The notes beneath the pieces were generated by a model. The model saw nothing but the letters and a program-made list of their open reading frames with translations, was not told where the DNA came from and ran no database searches. This document shows positions 1 through 9,778 of a DNA stretch of 64,000 nucleotides, one piece after another. Origin of the DNA: CBDCCV01 sp965215025 (GTDB taxonomy: Bacteria > Bacteroidota > Rhodothermia > Rhodothermales > Salinibacteraceae); assembly GCA_965215025.1 (NCBI GenBank), contig CBDCCV010000001.1, positions 1-64,000 of the forward strand, read 5' to 3'. Position 1 is the first letter of the stretch; the number at the start of each line of letters is the position of its first letter. The translations under genes and the position numbers were made by a program.

Positions 1-41
1 TTCGTCCCGTAGTCGATGCCGACGATGCGGGGCCGCTTCAT
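1..41 (-). CDS. ruvX: RuvX/YqgF-like Holliday junction resolvase, N-terminus only
   Basis: Only the first 13 codons are inside the window; the gene runs off the left edge. They read MKRPRIVGIDYGT. The pattern hydrophobic-GIDYGT followed by K/R is the first RNase H-fold strand of the YqgF/RuvX family, whose Asp is catalytic. Members are implicated in Holliday-junction resolution or 16S rRNA 5' processing. The ATG at 41 fits the family start. Other RNase H-fold or ASKHA proteins also begin with a G-D-G strand, so the call is moderate. Confidence 0.55.
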   Translation of the reverse strand, partial: MKRPRIVGIDYGT

Positions 42-75
42 CGTTTTCCCAAGTGTTTTCCCGATGCGCGCGCAA

Positions 76-114
76 GAAAAAAGCGAGCCGGGCTTTCTGC
101 CGCCTGGCTCGCTT
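76..114 (-). terminator. Intrinsic terminator after the HU gene
   Basis: On the minus strand, AAGCGAGCC (114-106) pairs with GGCTCGCTT (89-81), with a roughly 16-nt loop that pairs further inside. A run of T residues follows directly (82-77). It lies 25 nt past the HU stop and separates HU from the ruvX-like gene. Confidence 0.85.
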
Positions 115-138
115 AGAGGACGTGCTGTGCCGGGGGGC

Positions 139-576
139 TTACTGGGCCTCGGCCTTGAGGGCGTCGTTCGTCTGCGGGGCGCCGTCGCCGCCGGGGGTGG
201 GTAGCTCGTCGAGGCTGAGGCCCTTGTCGGCGCTGCCTTCGGGGATGGCGTAGTCGAGTTCGTGGAGCGGCGTCTGCAAAACTTCTTTGAGGCGCTTGCT
301 GGGCTTGAAGTGCGTTTTGCGCCGGCTCGGGATGAACACGGTCTCGTTCGTCTTGGGGTTGCGCGCCTTGGGCTTGGCCTTTGTTTTCTTGACCTCGAAA
401 ACGCCGAAGTCGCGCAGCTCGATCCGCACCTCGGGGTCGGCGTCGAGCATCATCTCGCCCAGAGCCGTGATGACGGCGCTCACCCACGGCTCGCTCTTGT
501 AGATCGGCTCGTCCATAAGCTCGGCCACGTAGCGCGTGACATCTTTTTTCGTGCGCGTCTCGGTTCTCTTCGGCAT
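139..576 (-). CDS. HU/IHF-family DNA-binding protein with acidic C-terminal tail
   Basis: 145 residues. Residues about 8-100 form a bacterial DNA-bending HU/IHF fold: a helical N-terminal dimerisation part, then RDFGVFEVKKTKAKPKARNP, which matches the HU signature, and the beta-arm RNP whose proline intercalates into DNA. The last 45 residues are an added tail rich in Asp, Glu, Ala and Pro, absent from ordinary 90-95-residue HU. Whether it is nearer HU or an IHF subunit cannot be told. It has its own promoter and terminator, so it is probably monocistronic. Confidence 0.88.
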   Translation of the reverse strand: MPKRTETRTKKDVTRYVAELMDEPIYKSEPWVSAVITALGEMMLDADPEVRIELRDFGVFEVKKTKAKPKARNPKTNETVFIPSRRKTHFKPSKRLKEVLQTPLHELDYAIPEGSADKGLSLDELPTPGGDGAPQTNDALKAEAQ

Positions 577-629
577 AGCGGTGCGGTGGCGTCTGCGGTA
601 GCTCGTACAAAAACAGGCGTTTGCTTTCG

Positions 630-658
630 AGGATACGATCCGCCTTGCTCACGTGCAA
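630..658 (-). promoter_or_regulatory. Candidate sigma70-type promoter of the HU gene
   Basis: On the minus strand TTGCAC (658-653) and TATCCT (635-630) are separated by 17 nt. This would start transcription near 623, about 47 nt before the HU ATG. It is found by pattern only; the -10 box is imperfect. Confidence 0.4.
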
Positions 659-756
659 GTTTCCGGCGCGGCGCCGGCCTCGCCAGCGGCCTGCTGCGGC
701 GCCCGCGCGCGTTACGTTTGCTTTAAGAGCGCCCGCCTCCGTTCGGCGTTGGCGCG

Positions 757-2997
757 CTACTCCTCGAAGCGGTAGACGCCGTGGATGCCGTCGAGCTTTT
801 TGATGCGCTCGATGAGGCGGCGCAGGTGCTCGAGGTCCGAGACGTAGAGGACGATGGTGCCCTCGAAGATGCCGTCCTCGGAGTCCACCGTGATCGAGCG
901 GATGTTCGTGGAGAGGTTTTTCGAGATCACCGTGGTGATGTCTGAGACGATGCCCACGCGGTCCTCGCCCATGACCCGCAACGCGGCCACGAACTGCACG
1001 TCTTTTTGCCGGCTCCACTCCACGGGCACGATGCGGTCCGGGTGGTTGACCAGGAGATCCGGCGCGTTGCGGCAGTTCGTGCGGTGGATGTTGATGGCGC
1101 CCGTCTTGGAGGTGAAGCCGAAGACCTCGTCGCCGGGGATGGGGTTGCAGCAGGCGGCGTATTTCGTGGCGATGTCCGTTTCCAGCTCGCCGTCGATCAT
1201 GAGCGCGGGCTGGCCCGTCTGCTGCGCCGTGTCCAAGAACTTCTCGTACTTCAGCCGCAGCGACTCGGCGCTCTGCTCTTCTTTTTCGGAGGCGGAGCGG
1301 CGGCCCTGCTTGAGGTGGCGCACGAGGTCGTCGGCGTCGTAGAGGCCCGTGCCGATCTCGTAGAACATCTGTTGGAGATCGGGGAAGGTCAGCTCGTCAT
1401 GGGCGACCTGCTGGAGGTCGTTGTCGCTGATTTCGAGGCCGGCGCGTGCGGCCTTTTTCTCCCACACCTCGCGCCCGTGCTTGACCGCCTTGCGCCGCTT
1501 CTCGTTTTTCCAGTGGCGGATGCGGCTCCGGGCCTTGTGCGTGACCACGAAGTTCATCCAGTCCGGGTTGGGCGTCTGCTTCTTGGAGGTGATGATCTCG
1601 ACCTGGTCGCCGCTTTGCAGGCGCTGCGAGAGCGGGACCATCTTCCCGTTCACCTTCGCGCCGATGCACTGCATCCCCACCTCGGTGTGGACCTGGAAGG
1701 CGAAGTCCACGGGCGTGGCGTTCTGCGGCAGCGTCATCAAGTCGCCCACGGGGGTGAAGACGTAGATCTCCTCGTCGTAGAGGTTGAGGCGGAACTCCTT
1801 GACGAACTCGGTGGCCTGCTCGGCCTCGGGGTTTTCCAGAAGGTCGCGCACCCATTCGAGGAACTGGTCCATCTCCTTGTCGCTGCGGCGGGCGCCTTCC
1901 TTGTACTTCCAGTGCGCCGCCACGCCGCGCTCGGCCACCTCGTGCATCTCGCGCGTGCGCACCTGCACCTCCACGCGCCGCCCCTCCGGCCCCACGACGG
2001 TGGTGTGCAGGCTCTGGTAGCCGTTCGATTTCGGCACGGAAATAAAGTCGCGGAAGCGCTCCGGCAAGGGCTTGTACAGGTCCGTCATGATCGAGTACAC
2101 GCGCCAGCAGTCCTGCCGCCCCTCCTTGCCCTGGCCTTGGAGCACGATGCGGATGGCGAAGAGGTCGAAAATCTCATCGAGCGGCTTGTCCTGCCGCTGC
2201 ATCTTGCGGTGGATGGAGGAGATGTTCTTCGAGCGGCCGTAGATGTCGAAGCCGAACCCGTCCTCTTCGAGGCGCTTTCGGACCGGCTCGATAAAAGCGG
2301 CGATGTAGGCGTCGCGCTCCTCTTTGGTCGCGCGCAGCCCGCGCACGATGTGGTAGTACGCCTCCGGCTCGATCACGCGGAGGCACAGGTCCTCCAGCTC
2401 GCTCTTCACCGCGAAAAGGCCGAAGCGATGGGCCAGGGGCGCAAAAAGATCGCGCGTTTCGGAAGCAATCTTGAGCCGCTTGCTCTTGGGCAGCGCCTCG
2501 ATGGTGCGCATGTTGTGCAAGCGGTCCGCGAACTTGACCAGGATCACGCGGATGTCCGTCGCCATCGAGAGCATGAGCTTGCGCACGTTCTCGGCCTGGC
2601 CCAAGGCGCGGCTCTCGAAGACGCCGCTGATCTTGGTGAGGCCGTCCACGATGGTCCGCATGGCCGTGCCGAACTCCTGCTCGATGAAATCCAAGGACAG
2701 CTCGGTGTCCTCGACCACGTCGTGGAGGAGCGCCGCCGCCACGCTCACGTCGTCAAAGGAGATGTCACGCGCGGCGATGGTGGCCACTTCGAGCGGGTGG
2801 GAGATGTAGCGCTCGCCCGAGGCGCGCCAGGCGTTGCGGTGCGCCCAGTACGAGAGCCGGAACGCGCGGCGGATGAGGTCTTCGTCCACAGCGGGGAGGT
2901 GCTGCCGGCAGTGCGCCAGGAGCGCCTGGAGCCGCTCCTCGAACGCCGGCTCGACGTCGAGGTCCGTCTTCTGCAGAATGGCGGAGGCTTTGATCAT
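757..2997 (-). CDS. spoT: Bifunctional (p)ppGpp synthetase/hydrolase (RelA/SpoT homologue)
   Basis: 746 residues from the ATG at 2997; the frame is open further upstream, but that part has no family similarity. Order of domains: HD hydrolase (about 35-190, with HPLEVATIAA and the metal motif HDVVED), synthetase (about 230-360, with GYQSLHTTVVGP and RTREMHEVAERGVAAHWKYK), TGS (about 390-450), a zinc-finger-like region with CCNPIPGD, and a C-terminal ACT domain. It makes and degrades the stringent-response alarmone; the intact HD motif argues for hydrolysis as well as synthesis. It lies just past the terminator of the ribosomal cluster whose transcription (p)ppGpp would control. Confidence 0.97.
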   Translation of the reverse strand: MIKASAILQKTDLDVEPAFEERLQALLAHCRQHLPAVDEDLIRRAFRLSYWAHRNAWRASGERYISHPLEVATIAARDISFDDVSVAAALLHDVVEDTELSLDFIEQEFGTAMRTIVDGLTKISGVFESRALGQAENVRKLMLSMATDIRVILVKFADRLHNMRTIEALPKSKRLKIASETRDLFAPLAHRFGLFAVKSELEDLCLRVIEPEAYYHIVRGLRATKEERDAYIAAFIEPVRKRLEEDGFGFDIYGRSKNISSIHRKMQRQDKPLDEIFDLFAIRIVLQGQGKEGRQDCWRVYSIMTDLYKPLPERFRDFISVPKSNGYQSLHTTVVGPEGRRVEVQVRTREMHEVAERGVAAHWKYKEGARRSDKEMDQFLEWVRDLLENPEAEQATEFVKEFRLNLYDEEIYVFTPVGDLMTLPQNATPVDFAFQVHTEVGMQCIGAKVNGKMVPLSQRLQSGDQVEIITSKKQTPNPDWMNFVVTHKARSRIRHWKNEKRRKAVKHGREVWEKKAARAGLEISDNDLQQVAHDELTFPDLQQMFYEIGTGLYDADDLVRHLKQGRRSASEKEEQSAESLRLKYEKFLDTAQQTGQPALMIDGELETDIATKYAACCNPIPGDEVFGFTSKTGAINIHRTNCRNAPDLLVNHPDRIVPVEWSRQKDVQFVAALRVMGEDRVGIVSDITTVISKNLSTNIRSITVDSEDGIFEGTIVLYVSDLEHLRRLIERIKKLDGIHGVYRFEE

Positions 2998-3121
2998 GCG
3001 GCGGGGACGAACGGCTGGCAAACGCTTGCGGGCGGGCGGCGCACCCGGAAAAGCGACGGTGCGCTTGATGCTTAAACTGTCGCTGAAAGGGCAGTTCCGC
3101 CGCGCCGCGTGCGCCGTAACC

Positions 3122-3162
3122 ACACAAAAAGGCCCGACAGGTCTTTAAAACCTGTCGGGCCT
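3122..3162 (-). terminator. Intrinsic terminator of the ribosomal super-cluster
   Basis: A perfect 13-bp stem, AGGCCCGACAGGT (3130-3142) with its complement at 3150-3162, has a 7-nt loop. On the minus strand it is followed by TTTTTGTGTG. It lies 27 nt past the rplQ stop, so it ends the S10-spc-alpha transcript before the alarmone gene. Confidence 0.93.
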
Positions 3163-3188
3163 GCGCGTCTGCGAGAAGCGGGGGCGGC

Positions 3189-3932
3189 TTACGCTTCACC
3201 CTTTTTCTCATTCTCGTCGCCAGCATCTTCGGCGGCGGCGTTCTCGCCGTCGGTCTCCTCGGCACCGGTTTCTTCGGCGGAGACTTGGGCGGCTTTGATT
3301 TCTTCCTCGTCCACCTCGGGGCTGGCGTCGGTGCGCTCGGGGATGGGCGTTTTCTGATCCTCGGCCACCGGCTCTTCGACGGTCTCCGTCTCGACGGCGC
3401 CGGCGGTTAGCTCCTGCTGATCGGCCGTTTGCGTGGCGGTCGTCTCGGGCGCCTGCTCCTCGCTCGGCTGCGACTTCTGCTTGGACGAGGAGCGGCGCCG
3501 CCGGCCCTGCCCGCTGCCGCGCCGCGTGCGCGAGCGGCCGCCGCTGCCGGCGTCGGCGCCTTCGGGCCGCACGTCGTTGTAATCGACCAGCTCGATCATC
3601 GCCATCTCGGCGGCGTCGCCGGGGCGCTGTCCTAATTTGACGATGCGCGTGTAGCCGCCCGGACGGTCGCCCACCTCGACGGCCACGTCGGTGAAAAGCG
3701 CCGTGACGGCGTACTTGTCCTGCAGGTGGCGGAAGACCTGCCGGCGGTTGTGCGAGGTGTCCTCCTTGGCGCGCGTGATCAAAGGCTCGATAAACGGGCG
3801 CAGCGCCTTCGCTTTGGCCTCCGTCGTGGTGATGCGCTTGTGCTCGATGAGCGCGTTCGAGAGCGCCTGGAGCGTGCGCTTCCGGTGCGCCGCTGTGCGG
3901 CCAAGCTTGTGGCGTTTCTTCTGATGTCGCAT
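3189..3932 (-). CDS. rplQ: 50S ribosomal protein L17 with long C-terminal extension
   Basis: 247 residues, about twice the usual L17. Residues 1-125 are a normal L17 (MRHQKKRHKLGRTAAHRKR, then PGGYTRIVKLGQRPGDAAEM). The remaining 120 start with a Gly/Arg/Ser-rich basic stretch (GRSRTRRGSGQGRRRRSS) and then become strongly acidic (Glu, Asp, Thr, Ala). Last gene of the cluster, 51 nt after rpoA. L17 tails occur elsewhere in Bacteroidota; this one is long and has split charge. Confidence 0.97.
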   Translation of the reverse strand: MRHQKKRHKLGRTAAHRKRTLQALSNALIEHKRITTTEAKAKALRPFIEPLITRAKEDTSHNRRQVFRHLQDKYAVTALFTDVAVEVGDRPGGYTRIVKLGQRPGDAAEMAMIELVDYNDVRPEGADAGSGGRSRTRRGSGQGRRRRSSSKQKSQPSEEQAPETTATQTADQQELTAGAVETETVEEPVAEDQKTPIPERTDASPEVDEEEIKAAQVSAEETGAEETDGENAAAEDAGDENEKKGEA

Positions 3933-3983
3933 AACAGTGGATCGAATCTAAAACCTGAAAGCGCTGCGGTCGAGCGCAAAAAC

Positions 3984-4973
3984 TTAGTTGGCCGACTGCT
4001 CCTGGAGGTACTTCTCCACGTCCATGCCGAAGTGCAGGCCGCGGTCCTCCAAGACCTCGACGAGTTCCTGGAGCGACTTGCGCCCGAAGTTGCGGAACTT
4101 GAGCATCTCGTTCTCCTCGCGCCGCACCAGGTCGCCGATGTTCTTGATCGAGGCGGCCTTGAGGCAGTTGTGCGAGCGGACCGAGAGGTCGAGTTCGTCC
4201 ACCGGCTGCGCTAAGAGTTCGCGGATGCGCTGCACCTCGGCGTCCACCTCCTGCTCCTCCTCGTCCACGGGTTCGGCCTCGCCCTCGATCTGGATGAAGA
4301 GGCCGATGTGGTCGCGCAGGATCTGCGCCGCCTGCGTCAGGGCGTCCTCGGCCGAGATCGAGCCGTCCGTGTCGATCTCCAGGTCGAGGCGCTCGTAGTC
4401 AATCTTCTGCCCCACGCGCGTGGGCTTGACGGTGTACTTCACGTTCTTGATGGGCGTGAAGATGGCGTCGATGGCGATCACACCGATGGGGTCGTCCTCA
4501 AGCTTGTTCTCCTCGGCCGGTACGTAGCCCGAGCCGCGCCCGACGCGCAGGTCGATGCTCATCTGCGCGTCCTCAGCTAAGGTGGCGATGTGGTGGTCCG
4601 GGTTGAGGATCTCGTAGTTGGCCGTCGCCTCGGCGATGTCCTTGGCCGTCCACTTGCCCGGCCCTTCAAGGTTGAGGTGGACGTTGGAGTCGTCCAGCTC
4701 ATCGGTGCGGAAGCGCACGCCCTTGAGGTTCAAGATGATGTCGGCCACGTCCTCAGAGACGCCCGACACGGTGGAGAACTCGTGCTGCACGCCGTCGATC
4801 TTGATGGCGGTGACGGCCACACCGCGCAGCGACGACAAGAGCACGCGCCGGAGCGCGTTGCCGATGGTGACGCCATAGCCGCGCTCGAGCGGCTGAATCA
4901 CGAAGTGTCCGCGCGTCCGGGAGGCCTTCTCGACCTGAATCCCGTCCGGCATTTGAATCCCGTAGTTTTCCAT
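3984..4973 (-). CDS. rpoA: RNA polymerase alpha subunit
   Basis: 329 residues from the ATG at 4973 (MENYGIQMPDGIQVEK). The N-terminal assembly domain (about 20-235) has GYGVTIGNALRRVLLSSL. An acidic linker leads to the C-terminal domain (about 255-315), with LDLSVRSHNCLKAA and FGRKSLQELVE, which binds UP elements and activators. The order rpsD-rpoA-rplQ is the usual alpha operon. Confidence 0.98.
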   Translation of the reverse strand: MENYGIQMPDGIQVEKASRTRGHFVIQPLERGYGVTIGNALRRVLLSSLRGVAVTAIKIDGVQHEFSTVSGVSEDVADIILNLKGVRFRTDELDDSNVHLNLEGPGKWTAKDIAEATANYEILNPDHHIATLAEDAQMSIDLRVGRGSGYVPAEENKLEDDPIGVIAIDAIFTPIKNVKYTVKPTRVGQKIDYERLDLEIDTDGSISAEDALTQAAQILRDHIGLFIQIEGEAEPVDEEEQEVDAEVQRIRELLAQPVDELDLSVRSHNCLKAASIKNIGDLVRREENEMLKFRNFGRKSLQELVEVLEDRGLHFGMDVEKYLQEQSAN

Positions 4974-5052
4974 AAATCTCTTTTCCGCTTGATCCGTCAA
5001 CTGTAAGCGTGGGTGCGTGGGTGCGGCGCGCGCCGGCGCAGGAGGGGGCCGT

Positions 5053-5655
5053 TTACTTCGAGTACAGCTCCACGATGAGCTGCTCGCGGATGTTCTCGGG
5101 GATGTCCTGGCGCTCCGGCACGTCGATGAACTTGCCGCGCATCTCCTGCCGGTCGGCATCGAGCCAGGAGAACGAGCGGCGGTTGCGGTCGGCATTCTCG
5201 CGAAAGATGTCCAGGCGCCGGCTCTTGGGCCGCACGCCCACGACGTCGCCCGGACTCAGCTCGTAGGACGGCACATTGACCACCTGGTCGTTCACGGTGA
5301 TGTGGCGGTGCGTGACGAACTGCCGCGCCTGCCGCCGCGTGCGCGCAAAGCCGAGGCGGAAGACGGTGTTGTCCAAACGCGATTCGAGCGACTTCAAGAG
5401 GTTCTCGCCCGTGATGCCGCGCCGGCGCGAGGCCTTCTCGAAGAGGTTGCGGAATTGCTTCTCCAGCAGGCCGTACGTGTACTTCGCCTTCTGCTTCTCT
5501 TTGAGCTGCACGGCGTACTCGCTCTCGCGCCGCCGCCGCTGCCGGCCGTGCTGCCCCGGCGGGTACGGCTTGCGCTCAAGCGCCTTCGAGGGGCCGAAGA
5601 TCGGCTCCTTAAACCGGCGTGCTACTTTCTGCTTGGGGCCTCGATAGCGGGCCAT
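5053..5655 (-). CDS. rpsD: 30S ribosomal protein S4
   Basis: 200 residues, full length. It starts MARYRGPKQKVARRF and contains the S4 RNA-binding domain (about 90-155: RLDNTVFRLGFARTRRQARQ, then VTHRHITVNDQVVN). It is a primary 16S binder that nucleates 30S assembly. The N-terminal Cys4 zinc site of some S4 proteins is absent. The spacer from rpsK is 129 nt and holds a long inverted repeat. Confidence 0.98.
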   Translation of the reverse strand: MARYRGPKQKVARRFKEPIFGPSKALERKPYPPGQHGRQRRRRESEYAVQLKEKQKAKYTYGLLEKQFRNLFEKASRRRGITGENLLKSLESRLDNTVFRLGFARTRRQARQFVTHRHITVNDQVVNVPSYELSPGDVVGVRPKSRRLDIFRENADRNRRSFSWLDADRQEMRGKFIDVPERQDIPENIREQLIVELYSK

Positions 5656-5687
5656 AGTTTTCTGTCTCCGTTCTGCTCAGTGAAAGG

Positions 5688-5779
5688 GACCGCCGACCGC
5701 AGACGGCGGACCGCCGTTCGTACTCTTCAAACGCTAGCACAGGGACAGACGGCGGTCTGCGGTCCGCCGTCAGCCGTCC
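5688..5779. repeat. GC-rich inverted-repeat element, CGGCGG family, copy 1
   Basis: The left arm (5688-5716) and right arm (5747-5779) are built of words such as GGCGGTCTGCGGTCCGCC, inverted around a loop of about 30 nt. It fills the rpsK-rpsD spacer and starts 5 nt past the rpsK stop. A second copy with the same words lies at 57030-57123. Confidence 0.8.
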
Positions 5780-5784
5780 AAAAA

Positions 5785-6189
5785 TCAGACGCGCCGCTTC
5801 TTGGGCGGGCGGCAGCCGTTGTGCGGGATGGGTGTGACGTCGCGGATGGTGGCGATGTCGAGGCCCTCGGCCGAGAGCGCGCGGATGGCGCCTTCGCGGC
5901 CCGAGCCGGGGCCTTTTACGTGCACGTCCACGCGGCGCAGGCCGAGGTCGTACGCCTCTTTGGCGGCGGTGCGGCCGGCCACCTGCGCGGCGTACGGCGT
6001 GTTCTTACGGCTGCCCTTGAAGCCCTCCTTCCCCGCGCTCGACCACGAGATCACGTTCCCGTATTGGTCCGTGAGCGTGATGATGGTGTTGTTGAACGTG
6101 GCCTTGACAAACGCCTGCCCGTTGGACTCGACGACGACGTTCTTCTTCCGAACGCGCCCTTTGCGGCTTTTCTTCTGCTGCTTGGCCAT
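5785..6189 (-). CDS. rpsK: 30S ribosomal protein S11
   Basis: 134 residues; N-terminal MAKQQKKSRKGRVRKKN, then NNTIITLTDQYGNVISW and the conserved end PIPHNGCRPPKKRRV. It forms part of the 30S platform near the mRNA exit. The leader GAGAAAAAA directly before the ATG is purine-rich with no clear anti-Shine-Dalgarno match, as is common in Bacteroidota. Confidence 0.98.
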   Translation of the reverse strand: MAKQQKKSRKGRVRKKNVVVESNGQAFVKATFNNTIITLTDQYGNVISWSSAGKEGFKGSRKNTPYAAQVAGRTAAKEAYDLGLRRVDVHVKGPGSGREGAIRALSAEGLDIATIRDVTPIPHNGCRPPKKRRV

Positions 6190-6225
6190 TTTTTTCTCCG
6201 GTCTCTATAATCGTTTTACGGTCAC

Positions 6226-6253
6226 GTAGGGACACGATATACCGTGTCCCTAC
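6226..6253. repeat. GTAGGG palindrome, copy 1, overlapping the rpsM stop
   Basis: Arms GTAGGGACACG and CGTGTCCCTAC (11 bp, perfect) flank ATATAC. The TAG stop of rpsM (6252-6250) is the TAG of the terminal GTAGGG on the minus strand. Related palindromes are at 12655, 16595, 21496, 25000 and 53231. Confidence 0.85.
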
Positions 6254-6630
6254 TTGCGGGGCGCGCGTTTCTTGCCGGCCACGGTCTTGCGGCGGCCCTT
6301 ACGTGTGCGGGCGTTCGTCTGCGTGCGCTGGCCGCGCACGGGCAGACCCTTGCGGTGGCGCAACCCGCGGTAACAGCCGATGTCCATGAGGCGCTTGATG
6401 TTCATCTGCGTCTCGGTGCGGAGCTGCCCCTCGACGGTGTACTCGTCCTCGATGGTGCGGCGCACCTGGCGCGTCTCGTCGTCGCTCCAGTCGCCCGGAG
6501 GCGTGCTCACGTCAATCTCGAGGTCTTCGAGGATCGTCCGCGCGCGCGACTGCCCGATGCCGAAGATGGACGTGAGCGCGATCATGCCGCGCTTGTCATT
6601 GGGTACGTCAACGCCTGCAATGCGTGGCAT
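6250..6630 (-). CDS. rpsM: 30S ribosomal protein S13
   Basis: 126 residues: MPRIAGVDVPNDKRGMIALT, a helix-two-turn-helix region (GIGQSRARTILEDLEID), and the basic tail LPVRGQRTQTNARTRKG. It sits at the 30S head and bridges to 50S. Its stop codon is supplied by the GTAGGG palindrome. The preceding gene is infA; rpmJ, which normally lies between them, is missing. Confidence 0.98.
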   Translation of the reverse strand: MPRIAGVDVPNDKRGMIALTSIFGIGQSRARTILEDLEIDVSTPPGDWSDDETRQVRRTIEDEYTVEGQLRTETQMNIKRLMDIGCYRGLRHRKGLPVRGQRTQTNARTRKGRRKTVAGKKRAPRK

Positions 6631-6692
6631 AGCTTTCTTTCTTTTCTTGTTCTCGTAGCGTGAGCGCCTGTTCGTTAAGGCGCCGTCAGGGG

Positions 6693-6725
6693 AAAAAGCC
6701 GGCTGCTCCGTGTCGAACGGCAGCC
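6693..6725 (-). terminator. Terminator-like hairpin between infA and rpsM
   Basis: Reading the minus strand, GGCTGCCG pairs with CGGAGCAGCC (GA bulge) around a 7-nt loop and is followed by GGCTTTTTCCCC. In mid-operon this would act as a partial terminator or attenuator that sets expression of rpsM-rpsK-rpsD-rpoA-rplQ. It occupies the place where rpmJ would be expected. Confidence 0.45.
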
Positions 6726-6764
6726 TTTTGTAACGCCGCTCAACCGGCGATGTTCACCGGGGCG

Positions 6765-6983
6765 CTACTTGTAGCGGTAGACGATGCGGCCTTTGGAGAG
6801 GTCGTAGGGCGAAAGCTCGACTTTGACGCGGTCGCCCGGCAGGATCTTGATGTAGTGCATCCGCATCTTGCCGGAGAGCAGGCCCAGGATCTCGTGGTCG
6901 TTCTCCAGGCGGACGCGGAACTGCGCGTTTGGCAAGGCTTCGATAACCTCGCCGTCTTGTTCGATAGCTTCTTCTTTAGCCAT
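6765..6983 (-). CDS. infA: Translation initiation factor IF-1
   Basis: 72 residues, exact family length. An OB-fold with EDGEV-like IEQDGEVIEALPNAQFRVRL, then SGKMRMHYIKILPGDRVKVE and SPYDLSKGRIVYRYK. It binds the 30S A site during initiation. 29 nt downstream of map, in the order secY-map-infA usual for Bacteroidota. Confidence 0.98.
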   Translation of the reverse strand: MAKEEAIEQDGEVIEALPNAQFRVRLENDHEILGLLSGKMRMHYIKILPGDRVKVELSPYDLSKGRIVYRYK

Positions 6984-7012
6984 AAAGAGGGTGCTGCTTT
7001 CTTCAGGTAGCG

Positions 7013-7879
7013 TTACGGTGAGAGCGAGGCGGCAGGCTCGAAGGCGCTTCTGTACGGCGCCTCAACCACGGCCTCGATGGGGGCAAACGTGCTCAGAATT
7101 TCGGCTTCGCCCTCGCGCACGACGATCATGTGCTCGTAATGCGCCGAGCGCGAGCCGTCGGCCGTGCGGATGGTCCAGCCGTCGGCGTCCTGCGTTACTT
7201 CTTTCGTGCCGGTGTTGACCATCGGCTCGATGCAGAGGGTGAGGCCGGGCTTGAGCCTTTTCCCTTTGCCCGGCTCGCCGTAGTGCGGCACCTGCGGCTC
7301 CTCCCAGAGCGTGCGCCCGACGCCGTGCCCGCACAGGTCCTCGACGACGCCGTAGCCCGCGCAGTGCGTCTCCACGGCGTGGCCGATGTCGCCCAAACGG
7401 TTGCCGGCCACGGCCTGCTCGATGCCCTTGTACAGGCTCTCGTACGTCACGCGGCAGAGCGCGCGGTCTCTTTCGCTGATCTCGCCCACGGCAAACGTGT
7501 ACGCGCTGTCGCCGATAAAGCCGTCCAAGAGCACGCCGCAGTCAATTGAGAGCAGGTCGCCTTCTTGCAGCACGTAATCGCTTGGGATGCCGTGCACGAC
7601 GGCGTCGTTGACGGAGACGCAGAGCGTGGCGGGAAAAACGTGATCGCCGTTCTGATGCCCTTTGAACGCCGGCTCGGCGCCGCGGGTCCGGATGTAGTCC
7701 TCGGCCACGCGGTCGAGTTCGATAGCCTTCACGCCCGGCGCCACGTGCTTGCCGACTTCGGCCAGCGTGCGGCTCACCAAGTCGGCGCTCCGGCGCATCT
7801 TGCTGATCTCCCGCTCGCTTTTGTAGTGGATCATCCGAACGCCTAGTTTCTCTTTCGCCCAACTGAGTAGTCCGCTCAT
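7013..7879 (-). CDS. map: Type I methionine aminopeptidase
   Basis: 288 residues, or 273 if the inner ATG at 7834 (MIHYKSEREI) is used. Pita-bread fold with metal ligands visible in LSIDCGVLLDGFIGDSAYTF (two Asp), the His of GHGVGRTLWEEP, the Glu of CIEPM and a C-terminal Glu. It removes the initiator Met from nascent proteins. 20 nt after secY. The first 15 residues (MSGLLSWAKEKLGVR) are not typical of the family, so the inner start is quite possible. Confidence 0.96.
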   Translation of the reverse strand: MSGLLSWAKEKLGVRMIHYKSEREISKMRRSADLVSRTLAEVGKHVAPGVKAIELDRVAEDYIRTRGAEPAFKGHQNGDHVFPATLCVSVNDAVVHGIPSDYVLQEGDLLSIDCGVLLDGFIGDSAYTFAVGEISERDRALCRVTYESLYKGIEQAVAGNRLGDIGHAVETHCAGYGVVEDLCGHGVGRTLWEEPQVPHYGEPGKGKRLKPGLTLCIEPMVNTGTKEVTQDADGWTIRTADGSRSAHYEHMIVVREGEAEILSTFAPIEAVVEAPYRSAFEPAASLSP

Positions 7880-7899
7880 CGCCTATCCTCCGCCTGGGT

Positions 7900-9219
<1,320 letters not shown>

Positions 9220-9268
9220 GATGCGGGGAAAAGGTTACAGGGTTGAGGTGCTCTCGGACGGGCGCGCT

Positions 9269-9733
9269 CTACTCGATCACGGTCGCGCTGCCGCCGGCGT
9301 CTTCAATCTTCTTCCGGGCCGAGGCGCTAAAGGCGTGTGCCTCTACGGTGAGCGCCGTGCCAATCTCGCCCTCGCCCAGCACTTTTACGTGCTCGGGCTT
9401 GCCCACGGCGCCGGCTTTTTCGAGCACCTCGGGCGTAATCGTCTCCCCAGCGTCGATGCGGCCTTCGTCGATGAGGCGCGCGATCCGCGCGAGGTTCACC
9501 ACGCGGTTCTCTTTGCGGAAGGGGTTCTTGAAGCCGTACTTCGGCAGGCGGCGGTAGATGGGCATCTGCCCGCCCTCGAACCACGCCGGCAGCGTGTGCG
9601 AGCCGGAGCGGCTCTTCTGCCCCTTCGTGCCTTTCGTCGAGCTGTGCCCGCCCCGGCCGGAGCCGACGCCGCGCCCGAGGCGCTTTTTCTTCTTCGTCGA
9701 ACCGGGAGCCGGCTTGAGGTTGCTGAGATCCAT
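9269..9733 (-). CDS. rplO: 50S ribosomal protein L15
   Basis: 154 residues: N-terminal MDLSNLKPAPGSTKKKKRLG and the Gly/Arg-rich GSGRGGHSSTKGTKGQKSRS that threads through 23S rRNA, then FEGGQMPIYRRLPKYGF. The leader AAAAGAAAAGAAA before the ATG is purine-rich. 45 nt after rpmD. Confidence 0.98.
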   Translation of the reverse strand: MDLSNLKPAPGSTKKKKRLGRGVGSGRGGHSSTKGTKGQKSRSGSHTLPAWFEGGQMPIYRRLPKYGFKNPFRKENRVVNLARIARLIDEGRIDAGETITPEVLEKAGAVGKPEHVKVLGEGEIGTALTVEAHAFSASARKKIEDAGGSATVIE

Positions 9734-9778
9734 TTTCTTTTCTTTTTGCCGCTTCAGAAGCGTGTAGAGGCGCGCCGC

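Noticed and set aside
1006..3075. A 689-codon open frame on the plus strand opposite the RelA/SpoT gene
   Set aside because: High G+C keeps antisense frames open. Its residues are Ala/Val/His/Arg-rich without any family pattern, while the minus strand encodes a clear RelA/SpoT.
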